Origin: CAVVJA01 sp963809815
GTDB lineage: Bacteria > Actinomycetota > Actinomycetes > Mycobacteriales > Jatrophihabitantaceae
DNA: 64,000 nt
NCBI GenBank assembly: GCA_963809815.1
Contig: CAWELM010000022.1
Span: forward strand, 1 to 64,000
Direction: 5' to 3'
Below, one piece after another: positions 1-8,670 of this stretch. Within the stretch, counting starts at the first letter, position 1. Every line of letters starts with the position of its first letter. A program made the translations under genes and the position numbers. Below the pieces are notes generated by a model, which was not told where the DNA came from, did not search any database, and was given only the letters and a program-made list of their open reading frames with translations.

Positions 1-272
1 TCTCCGGTGCGCGGACGTTCGAGGCTGCGATGGACGACTACCAGTCGGCTCGCGACGGACAGGCCCTGCCGATGTACGAATTCACGTGCCAGCTCGCCGC
101 CCTCGAACCTCCGCCACCAGAGCTGGAGAACCTGCTCGGCGCGATGCGGGGCAATCAAGACGCGATGGACGGATTCGCGAGGCTCAACGCGGGGGTGATG
201 TCACCCGTTGAGTTCTTCTCGGACGAAAACGTCGGTCGCATCCTCGCCAGCGCCCGGCGAGCCAGCGCGTGA
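1..272 (+). CDS. C-terminal part of a FAD-dependent oxidoreductase (partial, runs off left edge)
   Basis: The reading frame is open from the left edge to a TGA at 270-272, giving about 90 residues of a gene that starts outside the window. The visible part contains an alternating acidic/hydrophobic stretch with a Pro-rich turn (LEPPPPE) and the ending SPVEFFSDENVGRI. This resembles the C-terminus of actinobacterial NAD(P)/FAD-dependent oxidoreductases of the halogenase/monooxygenase-like group. No nucleotide-binding motif lies in the visible part, so the family call rests on recall of the tail alone. The ATG at 30 is an internal Met, because the frame extends upstream of it with sensible coding content. 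Confidence 0.45.
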   Translation, partial: SGARTFEAAMDDYQSARDGQALPMYEFTCQLAALEPPPPELENLLGAMRGNQDAMDGFARLNAGVMSPVEFFSDENVGRILASARRASA

Positions 273-314
273 ACTAACGGGCGACTTTTCAGCCGCACAT
301 GCGGGGGCAGCATG

Positions 315-1546
315 TCACACGCGGGCGGCCCACTCGGCGAGACGGCGTTCGCGATAGCGCCGCTCCGGTGCCGTCAGCTCGCCGGCGAGCGCAGCGGTCG
401 TGGCTTCGACGGCTTCCGCGTACCGGCCCTGCCGGGCCAGCAGCTCGCCCCGAACGGCGTGCCACCGAGGGCTCGGCGCAATACTCGTCAACGCGGCCAG
501 GCCGGCGTCGGCTCCGTCTGCCTCGGCCACCGCCACTGCTCGATTCAGCTGCAACAGCGGCACTCGGTGCCACGCTCAGCATGAGGTCGTACAGGCGGAC
601 GATCTCTCGCCAGTCGGTCCCGGCATAACTCGGTGATCGCGCGTGCTCGGCGGCGATCGCTGCCTGTAACTGGTAGGGATCGGCGATCCCACGGCTGCGT
701 CGCAGGGATGAATCGAGCAACGCGCACCCCTCGACGATCTGCTCGAGATCCCAGAGAGACCGGTCCTGATCGGATAGCAGAACCACGTCGCCGGCGTCGT
801 CAGCCCGGGGCACGGCGTCGCGCATCGGTCAGAAGCAGCAACGCCAGCACGGCGGCCGGCTGAGGTTCGTCAGGTAGCAGATCGACCACGAGGCGCCCGA
901 GCCGAATGGCCTCTGCGCATACGTCGACATCGACGACGGCTGCGCCGGTGATCGGAGCATGGCCCGTGGTGTACAGCGCATGGATGACGCCGCACACGGC
1001 GGTCAGGCGGGTCGGCAGCTCGGCCTCAGCCGGTATTCGGTAGGGGATGCGCGCGGCGACGATCTTCTGCCGGGTCCGCGTCAACCGCTTGGCCATCGCC
1101 GACTCGGTCATGAGCAGGACGGCCGCGATCTGCGCCGTCGACAACCCGCAGAGCGTTCGGAGTGTCAACGCCACCTGAGCCTCGGTGGCCAAGGCGGGGT
1201 GGCAACAGGTGAAGATCAGGCGTAACTGGTCGTCTCGCACCGCGGCATCACTGGGCAGGTCCGCGGTCGCCAGATTCAGGAGGTCGGCGCTGTCGCGCTC
1301 CTTCGCCTCGCGGGTGGCCTCTCGACGTAGCGCATCGATCGCCTTGCGTCGCGCCACGACGGTGAGCCAGGCTCGTGGCTCGCTGGGAATCCCGGATCGG
1401 GGCCACTCTCGCAGCGCTGACACGATCGCGTCCTGTACCGCGTCCTCGGCCACCGGCAAGCTGCCGGCCGTCCGAACCAGCGTCGCCAGGATGCGCGCAC
1501 CTTCGATCCGGACGGTTTCGGCCAGCCGGTCGACCGGGTCGACCAC
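315..1546 (-). pseudogene. ECF42-type RNA polymerase sigma factor, disrupted by two single-base insertions
   Basis: This is a group-42 extracytoplasmic-function sigma factor: sigma2, sigma4 and a long DUF6596/TPR-like C-terminal extension. The first frame (GTG start at 1546) carries sigma2 (AEDAVQDAIVSALREWP) and sigma4, then meets a stop at 800. The homologous sequence continues in a second frame (DDAGDVVLLSDQDRSLWD ... WREIVRLYDL) and a third (LNRAVAVAEADG ... RYRERRLAEWAARV). Removing one G from the GGGG run at 807-810 restores the first junction. Removing one base near 547-551 restores VALNRAVAVAEADG at the second. The repaired protein would be about 410 residues, normal for ECF42. The start lies one base after the stop of the YCII gene, the usual pairing for this group. 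It is either a real pseudogene or carries two sequencing errors. Confidence 0.85.
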
Positions 1547-1547
1547 G

Positions 1548-1895
1548 TCACGCCCAGGTGATGACCGGTCGCAGTTCGACCGCTCCGCCCCATGCGGCCG
1601 GAATGCGAGCGGCGATCTTTACAGCCGCGTCCAGGTCGGCAGCGTCGATGACGTAGTAACCCGTGAGCGCTTCTTTGGTTTCGGCATACGGTCCGTCCGC
1701 CGTCACCACATCGCCGCCACGTGCGCCGACCACGCGGACCAGGGTGGCGGTGGCCGTCGGGTGAAGGACGGCGGCGGACCGGATCGTGTCGCGGTTCTCG
1801 TCGCCGAACTGGCGATACTCCGCCAAGGTGGCTGCCTGCTCCGGGGCGGTCCAGTCAACATCCTCGGTGTACGTGAGGGCCAGGTAATGCGGCAT
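1548..1895 (-). CDS. YCII/DGPF-domain protein, partner of the ECF42 sigma factor
   Basis: This 115-residue protein is of the YCII-related (DGPF) family, dimeric ferredoxin-fold proteins that are the standard genomic partners of ECF42 sigma factors. Their biochemical role is unclear. Visible family features are the N-terminal strand MPHYLALTYTEDVDW and the DGPYAETKEALTGYYVIDA segment, which contains the DGP(Y/F) signature. I chose the ATG at 1895 because AGAGGAG lies seven bases upstream and the protein then starts at the conserved MxYL strand; an upstream extension has no family resemblance. It is almost certainly co-transcribed with the broken sigma gene one base downstream. Confidence 0.85.
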   Translation of the reverse strand: MPHYLALTYTEDVDWTAPEQAATLAEYRQFGDENRDTIRSAAVLHPTATATLVRVVGARGGDVVTADGPYAETKEALTGYYVIDAADLDAAVKIAARIPAAWGGAVELRPVITWA

Positions 1896-2189
1896 GGCTG
1901 CTCCTCTGTCCGGTTGTCGGGCCTTGATGCCCACCTCGAGAACTGGACGAACGGGGCGGGCCGGTTCAGGACATTCTCCCCAAGGAGGCTGGATAGCCGT
2001 ACCGACGCAGGCTGCAAGGTGCGACCGATCCAGCAGGAGCGGCGCTCCAGCGGTGCTGTGCCTGCTTTCGTATGACGTGGCGGCTGCTCCTACCGCCGAC
2101 GACAATTACGCGGCGTAACTCGCAACTACGCTGCCCCGCTAGCCCGTGGTCAGCTTGCAGTTCGGCCGTCACGGTCCGGCAATGACCGG

Positions 2190-4025
2190 TCAGTGGGCGA
2201 GCGGCAGCGAGATTCCGTAGTGATGGAACTTGCGGTAGATCGTCGCGCGCGACATGCCGAGTGCTCGGGCGGCGGCGGCTGGGCGCTGGGCGTTGTCGAG
2301 GAGCGCCTGCACGATCGCGTCACGCTCCAGCGCCTCAATCGGCGTCAGCACCCGATGGCCAGCCGTCCGGGCCTCGGGGGGCAGATCCGCTATCTCGATG
2401 ACCCCGGAATGCCGGCGCTTGACGACTTCACCCAACAGCCGTCGCAGCTGGGTGACGTTTCCGGGCCAGTTGAGGCGACGCAGCTGGGCCATCGCCCGGG
2501 ACGACACTGTGAGCCGATCCTCGCCGACGAGCTGGCTGAGCAGATGCGGCACGAGATCGGCCAGATCGTCGACATGGTGTCGTAGCGGAGGCACCTCGAT
2601 CGTGCGCGCGAAAGCGAGCACCAGCGCGTTGGGCGCCAGATCGGTCGATGTCACGGTGATGGCGACGCGCCCACGCTGGGTCGGATCGTCATCGTCCGAG
2701 CCCCGCTCGAGCAGTTGGTCGGCGACCAGTTCCGCCGTCTGCTCGTCCAGACGGTCGGCGTGTTCGAGCACGACCATGGCTCCGGGCGTCGACATGGCGT
2801 CGTCGAGCGCGGCCAGCCAGGCGTCGACGTCGCTCGGTTCCGGTGGCTCCAGGTTGCGGAAGCTGCGGGTGGGATCGTGCAACTGATGAATGGCCCGGAG
2901 CAGGGTCAGCTTGCCTGTTCCAGATTCGCCGGCCAATGCCAGCCATTCGCCGGCCTCGTAGCACGAGTTGACCTGTTGGACGCAGCGTGTCCATACGGCG
3001 CTGGAACCGATCACGCCCGGCGGTGCGAGGGACGAGCGGATACCACGGATCAGTGCCACGCCCGGTGCAGCGCGCCGCGCCTCCTGCACTAGCCGGACAC
3101 GGAACACGGTGCCCGCCCGTCCCGCTTCGCAGCCGACTGTCGCGCACTTGACATTGGCTGTCCGAGCACTGGGCAGCTCCACCGTGCGGGTCATCGTCCG
3201 ATCGTCGCTGCGGAGCATGTCGGCGGCGTAGGCCAGCAGCGCCTGCTGCTCGGGAGCATCGAAGATGAGCCGCACGTGCTCGTTCATCATCACGACGTCG
3301 TTGTTGATCGCCAGCACCGGTCCGCCGGACTGCTGACAGGCCTTGAGGTACTCCTGAAACAGCGCGAATTCGCGCAGGCCTGTCTGGGCTAGTAGCTCGT
3401 CCTCGATCTGACGGGCGGTGGCGGACGCGAGCGCCATGAGCATTGCGCCGGGCGCGTGCGCCCACGAGGTCAGGTCGAGGATGCCGATGACCGTCCGCCG
3501 AGTGGGATGGTGAATCGGCGCTCCCGCACAGGCGAATTGACCCAATTGGTGGGTGTAATGTTCACGTCCGTCGACGAGTGCTTGCTGTCCACTCGAGATA
3601 GCAGTGCCAATACCGTTGGTACCCGCGAACTCCTCGGCGTAGCTGTACCCGGGCGCAAGGGACACCAAGTCGAGCCGCTCGGTCAGCTCGCGACTGGTCG
3701 TCCGCCGATCGAGGACGACGCCAGCATGATCGGTGAGAATGATGCTGACCGGCTCGTCCTGCAGCTGTTGATGCAGCGTGTCGAGGATTGGCGTTGCGCT
3801 GCGGAGGAGCGGCGTCGTGCTATCCCGATCGTGCAAGTAGGGCACATTTATCCGGTCGACATCGATGTCGTTATCCCGGCTGCGCTGCCAGGACGCGAGG
3901 ATGATGCGCCGAACGCTGAAGTCGTCGTCTGTGCTGTGGCTGAGAAAACGCTCACGGGCGTCCGCCACATGGTCGTCGGTGGTGACCGCACGGGTGCGCT
4001 CAAGATCCACAGCCGCCCCCGTCAC
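2190..4025 (-). CDS. mimR: AcoR/MimR-type activator of the propane monooxygenase operon, lacking the GAFTGA loop
   Basis: A 611-residue regulator with an N-terminal sensory part containing a GAF-like domain (about 80-230), an AAA+ domain (about 330-540) and a Fis-type helix-turn-helix at 582-603 (ARALGMSRATIYRKF). Walker A is GESGTGK at 366-372 and the late motif NWPGNVTQLRR is present. The sigma54-contacting GAFTGA loop expected about 30 residues after Walker A is absent: the sequence there reads RNLEPPEPSDVDAWLAALDD. It is therefore unlikely to work through sigma54. Proteins of this type activate mim/prm alkane monooxygenase operons in actinobacteria. It lies downstream of groEL in the same direction. 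A palindrome 61-73 bases before its start suggests separate or auto-regulated expression. The GTG at 4025 has no clear ribosome site; starts a few codons later are possible. Confidence 0.85.
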   Translation of the reverse strand: MTGAAVDLERTRAVTTDDHVADARERFLSHSTDDDFSVRRIILASWQRSRDNDIDVDRINVPYLHDRDSTTPLLRSATPILDTLHQQLQDEPVSIILTDHAGVVLDRRTTSRELTERLDLVSLAPGYSYAEEFAGTNGIGTAISSGQQALVDGREHYTHQLGQFACAGAPIHHPTRRTVIGILDLTSWAHAPGAMLMALASATARQIEDELLAQTGLREFALFQEYLKACQQSGGPVLAINNDVVMMNEHVRLIFDAPEQQALLAYAADMLRSDDRTMTRTVELPSARTANVKCATVGCEAGRAGTVFRVRLVQEARRAAPGVALIRGIRSSLAPPGVIGSSAVWTRCVQQVNSCYEAGEWLALAGESGTGKLTLLRAIHQLHDPTRSFRNLEPPEPSDVDAWLAALDDAMSTPGAMVVLEHADRLDEQTAELVADQLLERGSDDDDPTQRGRVAITVTSTDLAPNALVLAFARTIEVPPLRHHVDDLADLVPHLLSQLVGEDRLTVSSRAMAQLRRLNWPGNVTQLRRLLGEVVKRRHSGVIEIADLPPEARTAGHRVLTPIEALERDAIVQALLDNAQRPAAAARALGMSRATIYRKFHHYGISLPLAH

Positions 4026-4085
4026 TCGTCGTCGGTGGTAGCTACGTCGGTCAGCCCACAGTATCCCGAGGCTCAGTCATGGCAA

Positions 4086-4098
4086 TCTCAGATTGAGA
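4086..4098. promoter_or_regulatory. Palindrome TCTCA-GAT-TGAGA upstream of mimR
   Basis: A perfect inverted repeat with five-base arms and a three-base spacer, 61 bases upstream of the mimR start codon. The same 13-mer, including the spacer, recurs at 15118-15130 before mntR. A version with another spacer lies upstream of prmA (10542-10554). It is probably an operator; which protein binds it is not shown. Confidence 0.5.
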
Positions 4099-4129
4099 CA
4101 GCCACGCCTGATACGAGGGAAAAACGACG

Positions 4130-4156
4130 ACTCCTCTTGCTCCTCTTACTCCTCTC
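4130..4156 (-). repeat. Three tandem 9-base purine-rich units directly after the groEL stop
   Basis: Read on the transcribed strand, the groEL TAA is followed at once by GAGAGGAGT, AAGAGGAGC and AAGAGGAGT, then a short T run. Each unit contains a Shine-Dalgarno-like AGGAG, but no start codon follows at a useful distance. It could affect ribosome behaviour or mRNA decay at the end of groEL, or be simple slippage-derived sequence. Confidence 0.6.
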
Positions 4157-5845
4157 TTAGCCAATCGACGGGCCGAGCCCAAGTGACTGCGGGGTGCTTG
4201 CGTCAGGTGATGGCTGGTGCAGCCCCTCGTCCAGCGGGCCGAACTCGGTCATCAAGGCCGGACTGCCGCCCCACGGCGTCTGCTCCTCGGCGACGAGTGT
4301 GTTGGTTGTGAGGAGCAGCCCGGCCACCGAAGCGCCGTTCTGCAGCGCGGAGCGAACTACCCGAAGCGGATCAATGATGCCCATCTCGATCATGTCTCCG
4401 TAGCGACCCTCCAGCGCATCGAAACCCTCGTCGAGACCGAGCTCGACCGTCTGGGCGATCACATCCTCCGCGTCGTATCCCGCGTTCGCCGCGATCAGGT
4501 ATGCCGGCTGATTGAGCGTGCTGCGGACGATGTCGACGCCGGTCGCGTAGTCGTCTTTGACCTGGAGTTCATCCAGCACCGGTGCCGCGTGCATGAGCGC
4601 GGCACCGCCGCCAGCCACCACGCCCTCCGCCATGGCGGCGCGGGTAGCCGACAAGGCGTCTTCGACCCGGTGCTGCAGCTCCTTGAGTTCGGCGTTCGTC
4701 GGCGCCCCGACGTTGATCACCGCAACCTTGCCGGACAGCGATCCGATGCGTTCGGTGAGCACGTCCTCGTCGATGCCGAAGGTGGCCCGATCGAGCTCGG
4801 CCCGAAGCTGGGTCAGACGGAACTCGACCTGATCAGCGGTCGCGCCGCCGACGATGGTTGTGCGGTCGGCCGTCGCGCGGACCTGCTCGGCCCGACCCAG
4901 CTGGGCGACCGTCATGGTCTCCAGCGTGAACCCGGCGTGTCGGCTGTAGACCGCGCCGCCGGTGAGCGCGGCGATGTCTTCCAGCTTGTGCAGGCGACGA
5001 TCGCCGAACCCAGGTGCCCGCACGGCGACGCACTGGAAGATGCCGTTGACGTGGTTGTGCACCAACATGCTCAGCGCGGTGCCCTCCAGGTTCTCGGCGA
5101 TGATCACGAGCGGACGCGGCGCCTTCATGATCTTGTCGAGCAGCGGCATGAGCTGCTGAACCTGGGTGATCTTCTCGCTGCATAGCAGGATGTACGGATC
5201 GTCGACGACGGCCTCCAAGCTGGCCGGGTTGGTGACCATGTAGGGCGACAGGTAACCGTTGTCGAACTCGAAACCCTCGACGAAGTGCACGGCCATGCCG
5301 GGCTCGGTCGCCTCCTCGACCGTCACAATGCCGGCATCGCCCACGGTATGCAGTGCCTTCGCGATCACCGCGCCGACCGTGTCGTCGTCGTTGGCGGAAA
5401 TGGCGGCTACTCGAGCAAAGTCCTGCTCGCTCGCGATCGGGTGGGCGACGGATCGCAGGTGTTCGATGAGCCGGCCTACTGCCAGGTCGATCCCACGCTT
5501 GATCAGCACCGGGTTGCCGCCGGTCGAGATGGCCTGCATGCCTGCGCGCACGATGCCCTGCGCGATCACCGTCGCGGTGGTGGTGCCGTCGCCGACGATG
5601 TCATTGGTCTTGATCGCGGCTTCCTTGACGAGCTGCGCCCCCATGTTCTCGAACTGGTTCTTCAGATGGATCTCACGCGCGATCGTGACGCCGTCGTTGG
5701 TGACTACCGGCGATCCGGTGATCTTCTCGATGATCACGTTGCGACCCTTCGGCCCCAATGTGGACTTCACCGCTTCCGCGAGCTGATCGACACCGGACTG
5801 CAGCAAGTCACGGGCGGTGGGGCCGAAGCGAAGTTCCTTGGACAT
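4157..5845 (-). CDS. groEL: GroEL-type chaperonin dedicated to the monooxygenase
   Basis: A 562-residue 60-kDa chaperonin. It has the ATP-binding GDGTTTATV motif, the conserved RVEDALSATRAAMAEGVVAGGG block (including the catalytic Asp of the ED pair) and the late GLLLTTNTLVAE segment. The C-terminus is a Pro/Ser/Gly-rich tail rather than the usual GGM repeats. No groES lies nearby, so it must share the cell's GroES. GroEL paralogues in mim/prm operons are known to be needed for productive folding of the hydroxylase large subunit, and its place after prmD supports that role. A clear TTTGGAGGAT ribosome site precedes the ATG. A perfect 11-bp stem-loop sits in the gap before it. Confidence 0.95.
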   Translation of the reverse strand: MSKELRFGPTARDLLQSGVDQLAEAVKSTLGPKGRNVIIEKITGSPVVTNDGVTIAREIHLKNQFENMGAQLVKEAAIKTNDIVGDGTTTATVIAQGIVRAGMQAISTGGNPVLIKRGIDLAVGRLIEHLRSVAHPIASEQDFARVAAISANDDDTVGAVIAKALHTVGDAGIVTVEEATEPGMAVHFVEGFEFDNGYLSPYMVTNPASLEAVVDDPYILLCSEKITQVQQLMPLLDKIMKAPRPLVIIAENLEGTALSMLVHNHVNGIFQCVAVRAPGFGDRRLHKLEDIAALTGGAVYSRHAGFTLETMTVAQLGRAEQVRATADRTTIVGGATADQVEFRLTQLRAELDRATFGIDEDVLTERIGSLSGKVAVINVGAPTNAELKELQHRVEDALSATRAAMAEGVVAGGGAALMHAAPVLDELQVKDDYATGVDIVRSTLNQPAYLIAANAGYDAEDVIAQTVELGLDEGFDALEGRYGDMIEMGIIDPLRVVRSALQNGASVAGLLLTTNTLVAEEQTPWGGSPALMTEFGPLDEGLHQPSPDASTPQSLGLGPSIG

Positions 5846-5901
5846 CCTGATCCTCCAAAGGTCGGTCGCCGGTCAGGGGCGGAGCGAGCTGGATCACGCT
5901 A

Positions 5902-5935
5902 CCGAGCCTGGCAGCAGTGACGCCGCCAGGCTCGG
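5902..5935 (-). promoter_or_regulatory. Perfect 11-bp stem-loop between prmD and groEL
   Basis: CCGAGCCTGGC (5902-5912) pairs with GCCAGGCTCGG (5925-5935) across a 12-base loop, 16 bases after the prmD stop. No T-run follows on the minus strand. A partial terminator, or a 3' stability element separating the monooxygenase message from the chaperonin message, is more likely than a full stop. Confidence 0.6.
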
Positions 5936-5950
5936 GACGTGCGGCGCCTT

Positions 5951-6322
5951 TTACGCGCGGACGACGAGATCGAAGTCGAGGAATTCCGCGGCATCCTCCG
6001 GGTTGGCGAACATGATCGTGCGGTCGTCCTCGTGGATCATCCGGCCGTAGTGGGTGGACATGTTCTCCTCGAACTCGGCCGAGTTGAACCAGCCGTCCTC
6101 CTCGCCGGCCGCCTCGTCCATCTCGGAGTAGATGACGTCCATACGGTTCTTGGCGTCGACCCGGATCATCGACGGCAGCGGGGTGATGGTGACGTTGGGC
6201 TTGTGCGACATGACCTCGGCGACGATCGCGCCGACCTGGTTGTTCATCAAGGTGAAGCCGCACATGTTCGACGCCGTGTTGTTGGCCTTGAACGGGCTCT
6301 CCGCCGTCTTGAAGGTGGTCAC
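5951..6322 (-). CDS. prmD: Propane monooxygenase coupling (effector) protein
   Basis: A 123-residue protein of the MmoB/DmpM family. These cofactor-free effector proteins bind the diiron hydroxylase and tune oxygen activation and coupling to NADH. Family traits are the core CGFTLMNNQVGAIVAEVM, the strand-rich middle (VTITPLPSMIRVDAKNRMDVIY) and the acidic AGEEDGWF region. Length is close to known MimD/PrmD. The GTG start at 6322 overlaps the prmC stop as GTGA, implying translational coupling, and the sequence is family-like from TTFKTAESPF on. It is the fourth gene of the prmABCD order (large subunit, reductase, small subunit, coupling protein). Confidence 0.92.
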   Translation of the reverse strand: MTTFKTAESPFKANNTASNMCGFTLMNNQVGAIVAEVMSHKPNVTITPLPSMIRVDAKNRMDVIYSEMDEAAGEEDGWFNSAEFEENMSTHYGRMIHEDDRTIMFANPEDAAEFLDFDLVVRA

Positions 6323-7488
6323 TGGCTCAGCTCCTTCGGTGTCTGCAGATTCAGCTCGGACAGGATGCCTCCGAAACGGCTCTTGGCTCGGTCGAGGCCG
6401 TCCTCGAACCGCATGGGCTTGGCGTCGGGCTGTGACCACAGCGGCTGCAGCGTGCGCGCCGCAGCGATGCACCGCGGCACCCACGTCGCCAGCCACGACT
6501 GCAGGATCTGCTTGTTGTGGTCGGCGAACTCCTTGTCGTTGATAAGCAGCTGGAACATCGGCTTGGTGTAGCGCAGGTCGCGCTCGGCGTAGTCGTACTC
6601 CTCGGCACCGATGACGGTCGGCGTGACGAAGTCGCCGTTGGCCGGTGCCGCCTGCTGGACGAGGCTGCTGCGGAACAGCTCGCCCACGAGCGGCTCGAAG
6701 ACGACGTTGGCGGCGAAGATCGCTTCGCACCAGTCCCAAATGGCAGTGAGCTGTTCGGCGGTCTCGCGCACGCCCTGCCAGGCCGGGTCGGAGTTCCACG
6801 TCGCGAGGTGCGCCGTGCCGTCGAATCTGTCGATCTCCTCGGAGAGCGTCAGGTTGTACAGCGCTATGTCCTGGGCAGACCGGATCCGGTGCATGCTGTT
6901 CACCGAGATGGCGTTGTTGTGCATGTTCGTCGGGGCACGCCGGTTGGCGTTCGCGAACAGGTAGAGGCCGAGGCCGTGGTCGACGTGCATCCAGGCGCCG
7001 ACGTGGCGCGCCACGAAGTCCACCCAGTTGTTGTTCCACTGCTCGAATGCCTTGGTTTGGCGCGCCGCCTCGATGTTCTGGTTGAGTTGGCGGACCACGT
7101 TCGCGTTGTAGCGGTACAGAGTGAGTTCCCACTCCTCATTGGGATCGCGGAACTCGTGCCAGCCGAGCGCCGGCCACGGGTAGCCCGCGCCGCCCGAGCC
7201 GGGCCCGCGCTTGGGCTCTGGCCGGTCGGACCCCCAGGACTTGAGCACCGTCCACTCGAGCGGGTAGCCGCCCTTGCCGTCGGCGAAGCCGTAGAGCCAA
7301 CCCTGGGAGAGGTAATGCCGCGGGTCGGGCTGCACTTCGACGGTCATATCCTCGTAGTGCGTCTGCTTGCGCTTCTGTGGGGTGTAGTAGTTGAAGGTGC
7401 GCGAGGTGGAGTCCGGGAACTCCTTAGCGCCTGCTTCGGCGTCGGTGAAGACAACCTTCGGCACGCTGCGTTCCGGCGTCAGTGTCAT
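6319..7488 (-). CDS. prmC: Propane monooxygenase hydroxylase small (beta) subunit
   Basis: A 389-residue beta subunit of a soluble diiron monooxygenase hydroxylase. It is a ferritin-like helical protein that pairs with PrmA but carries no iron. Recognisable features are the N-terminal SRTFNYYTPQKRKQTHYEDMTVEVQPDP (quoted in two parts here: SRTFNYYTPQKRKQ, then THYEDMTVEVQPDP), typical of MimC/PrmC/TmoE-like beta subunits, and the GLYLFANANRRAPTNMHNNA segment. I chose the ATG at 7488 over an earlier one at 7512 because AAGGAGGAG lies just upstream. It follows prmB by 91 bases and overlaps prmD by four. Family and order are clear. Propane as substrate is inferred from the cluster type; methane, acetone or phenol activity cannot be ruled out by sequence alone. 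Confidence 0.93.
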   Translation of the reverse strand: MTLTPERSVPKVVFTDAEAGAKEFPDSTSRTFNYYTPQKRKQTHYEDMTVEVQPDPRHYLSQGWLYGFADGKGGYPLEWTVLKSWGSDRPEPKRGPGSGGAGYPWPALGWHEFRDPNEEWELTLYRYNANVVRQLNQNIEAARQTKAFEQWNNNWVDFVARHVGAWMHVDHGLGLYLFANANRRAPTNMHNNAISVNSMHRIRSAQDIALYNLTLSEEIDRFDGTAHLATWNSDPAWQGVRETAEQLTAIWDWCEAIFAANVVFEPLVGELFRSSLVQQAAPANGDFVTPTVIGAEEYDYAERDLRYTKPMFQLLINDKEFADHNKQILQSWLATWVPRCIAAARTLQPLWSQPDAKPMRFEDGLDRAKSRFGGILSELNLQTPKELSQ

Positions 7489-7579
7489 CTGCTCTCCTCC
7501 TTGTACCTGCACTTGTGTCGTGGCCGTATCTGGCGTGTCCTGATGGCAGGAAGGCGTGCTCGCCGAGTGGGTGTGGACG

Positions 7580-8620
7580 TCACGGGTCCCCCGTTGTCGT
7601 GAACTTGTCGTAGAAGACGCGTTTCTCCGCTACGCCCAGCGTCGGCAGCAACTCCAGCGCCGCTTCCACCATGGGCGGCGGCCCGCAGACGTAGGCGTCG
7701 GTCTTTGCGAGGTTGGTTTCACTTCGCCGGAGCACGTCGGTGATGAACCCCTTCTCGCCGTCCCAGCCGTCTGCGTCCGCGGGTTCGGAGAGCGCAGGCA
7801 CGTAGCGGAAAGAGGGGAGCGTCTTCTCCAGTTGCCGCAGCTCATCCTCGAAGCAGAGGTCCCGGCGGCCGCGCGCCCCGTAGTAGAAGGTCGTCTTCCG
7901 CTGGATTCCGCGACTGGCCATCGAGCGCAGCAGCGCCAGGATCGGTGCCATGCCTGCGCCACCACCGACGAACACGAGGTCGGAGTCGGGCGCATCGCGC
8001 AGCGTGAACACGCCGAACGGCCCGGTGATGTCGAGCCGGTCGCCTGGCTTCACTCCAGTGTCGAGGAATTCGGAGAACAGCCCGTTCGGATACACCTTGA
8101 TGACGAACTCCAATTGCCCGCTCTCCAGGCTCGAGATGTTCGCCATCGAGAACGATCGGGTTTCCTCGGTGCCGGGCACGTGGAAATCCACGTATTGCCC
8201 TGGGAAGAACTTGATCGAGGCGGGTTCAATCAGCCGAACGACGAGGTGACGCATGTCGTGCGTGACGTTCTCGTTGGAGACGACCTCAACGACTGCCTCT
8301 TCGATGGGCAGCCCGGAGTGAATCATCTCCTCGTCGTAGTTGAGCAGCTCGATGGTCAGGTCTTCGTAGGGGTGCGCCCGGCAGAGCAGCGTGAAGCCTT
8401 CCTCCTTTTCGAAGTCGGGAAGGGCGAACGTCGAGTACCGCTCGTACTCGATATCGTCCCCGTCGAGGATGAAGGACTTGCATGACGAGCACTGACCTTC
8501 CTTGCAGCCGTGCATGAGCATGATTCCCTGCTCCGCGGCCGCGCGGAGGATGGTCTTGTCCTCGTCGACCTCGATCTCGATGCCCACCGGCTCGAAGCGC
8601 ACTAAGTGCTTTTCACCCAT
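7580..8620 (-). CDS. prmB: Propane monooxygenase NADH reductase (2Fe-2S, FAD)
   Basis: A 346-residue electron-transfer reductase. Residues 1-95 form a plant-type ferredoxin domain with ligands C39, C44, C47 and C80. An FAD domain follows with the R155-S-F-S motif, then an NAD domain with GGGAGMAP (219-226) and CGPPPM (312-317). It takes electrons from NADH and passes them via FAD and the iron-sulfur cluster to the PrmA diiron site. Its place between large and small subunit genes is diagnostic of mim/prm operons. The ribosome site (AGAGCGGG) is weak. Together with the 113-base gap and 10-bp stem-loop behind prmA, this suggests lower reductase than hydroxylase synthesis, as is usual for these enzymes. 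Confidence 0.95.
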   Translation of the reverse strand: MGEKHLVRFEPVGIEIEVDEDKTILRAAAEQGIMLMHGCKEGQCSSCKSFILDGDDIEYERYSTFALPDFEKEEGFTLLCRAHPYEDLTIELLNYDEEMIHSGLPIEEAVVEVVSNENVTHDMRHLVVRLIEPASIKFFPGQYVDFHVPGTEETRSFSMANISSLESGQLEFVIKVYPNGLFSEFLDTGVKPGDRLDITGPFGVFTLRDAPDSDLVFVGGGAGMAPILALLRSMASRGIQRKTTFYYGARGRRDLCFEDELRQLEKTLPSFRYVPALSEPADADGWDGEKGFITDVLRRSETNLAKTDAYVCGPPPMVEAALELLPTLGVAEKRVFYDKFTTTGDP

Positions 8621-8670
8621 AATTGCCCGCTCTTCGTTTCCTGCCGTCGATTTTAGGATCGCACCGGAAG

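Noticed and set aside
5951..7132. A 393-codon frame ending at the prmD stop
   Set aside because: Only its last 123 codons (prmD) are family-like. The upstream part is a shadow of prmC, and the GTG at 6322 is the real start.
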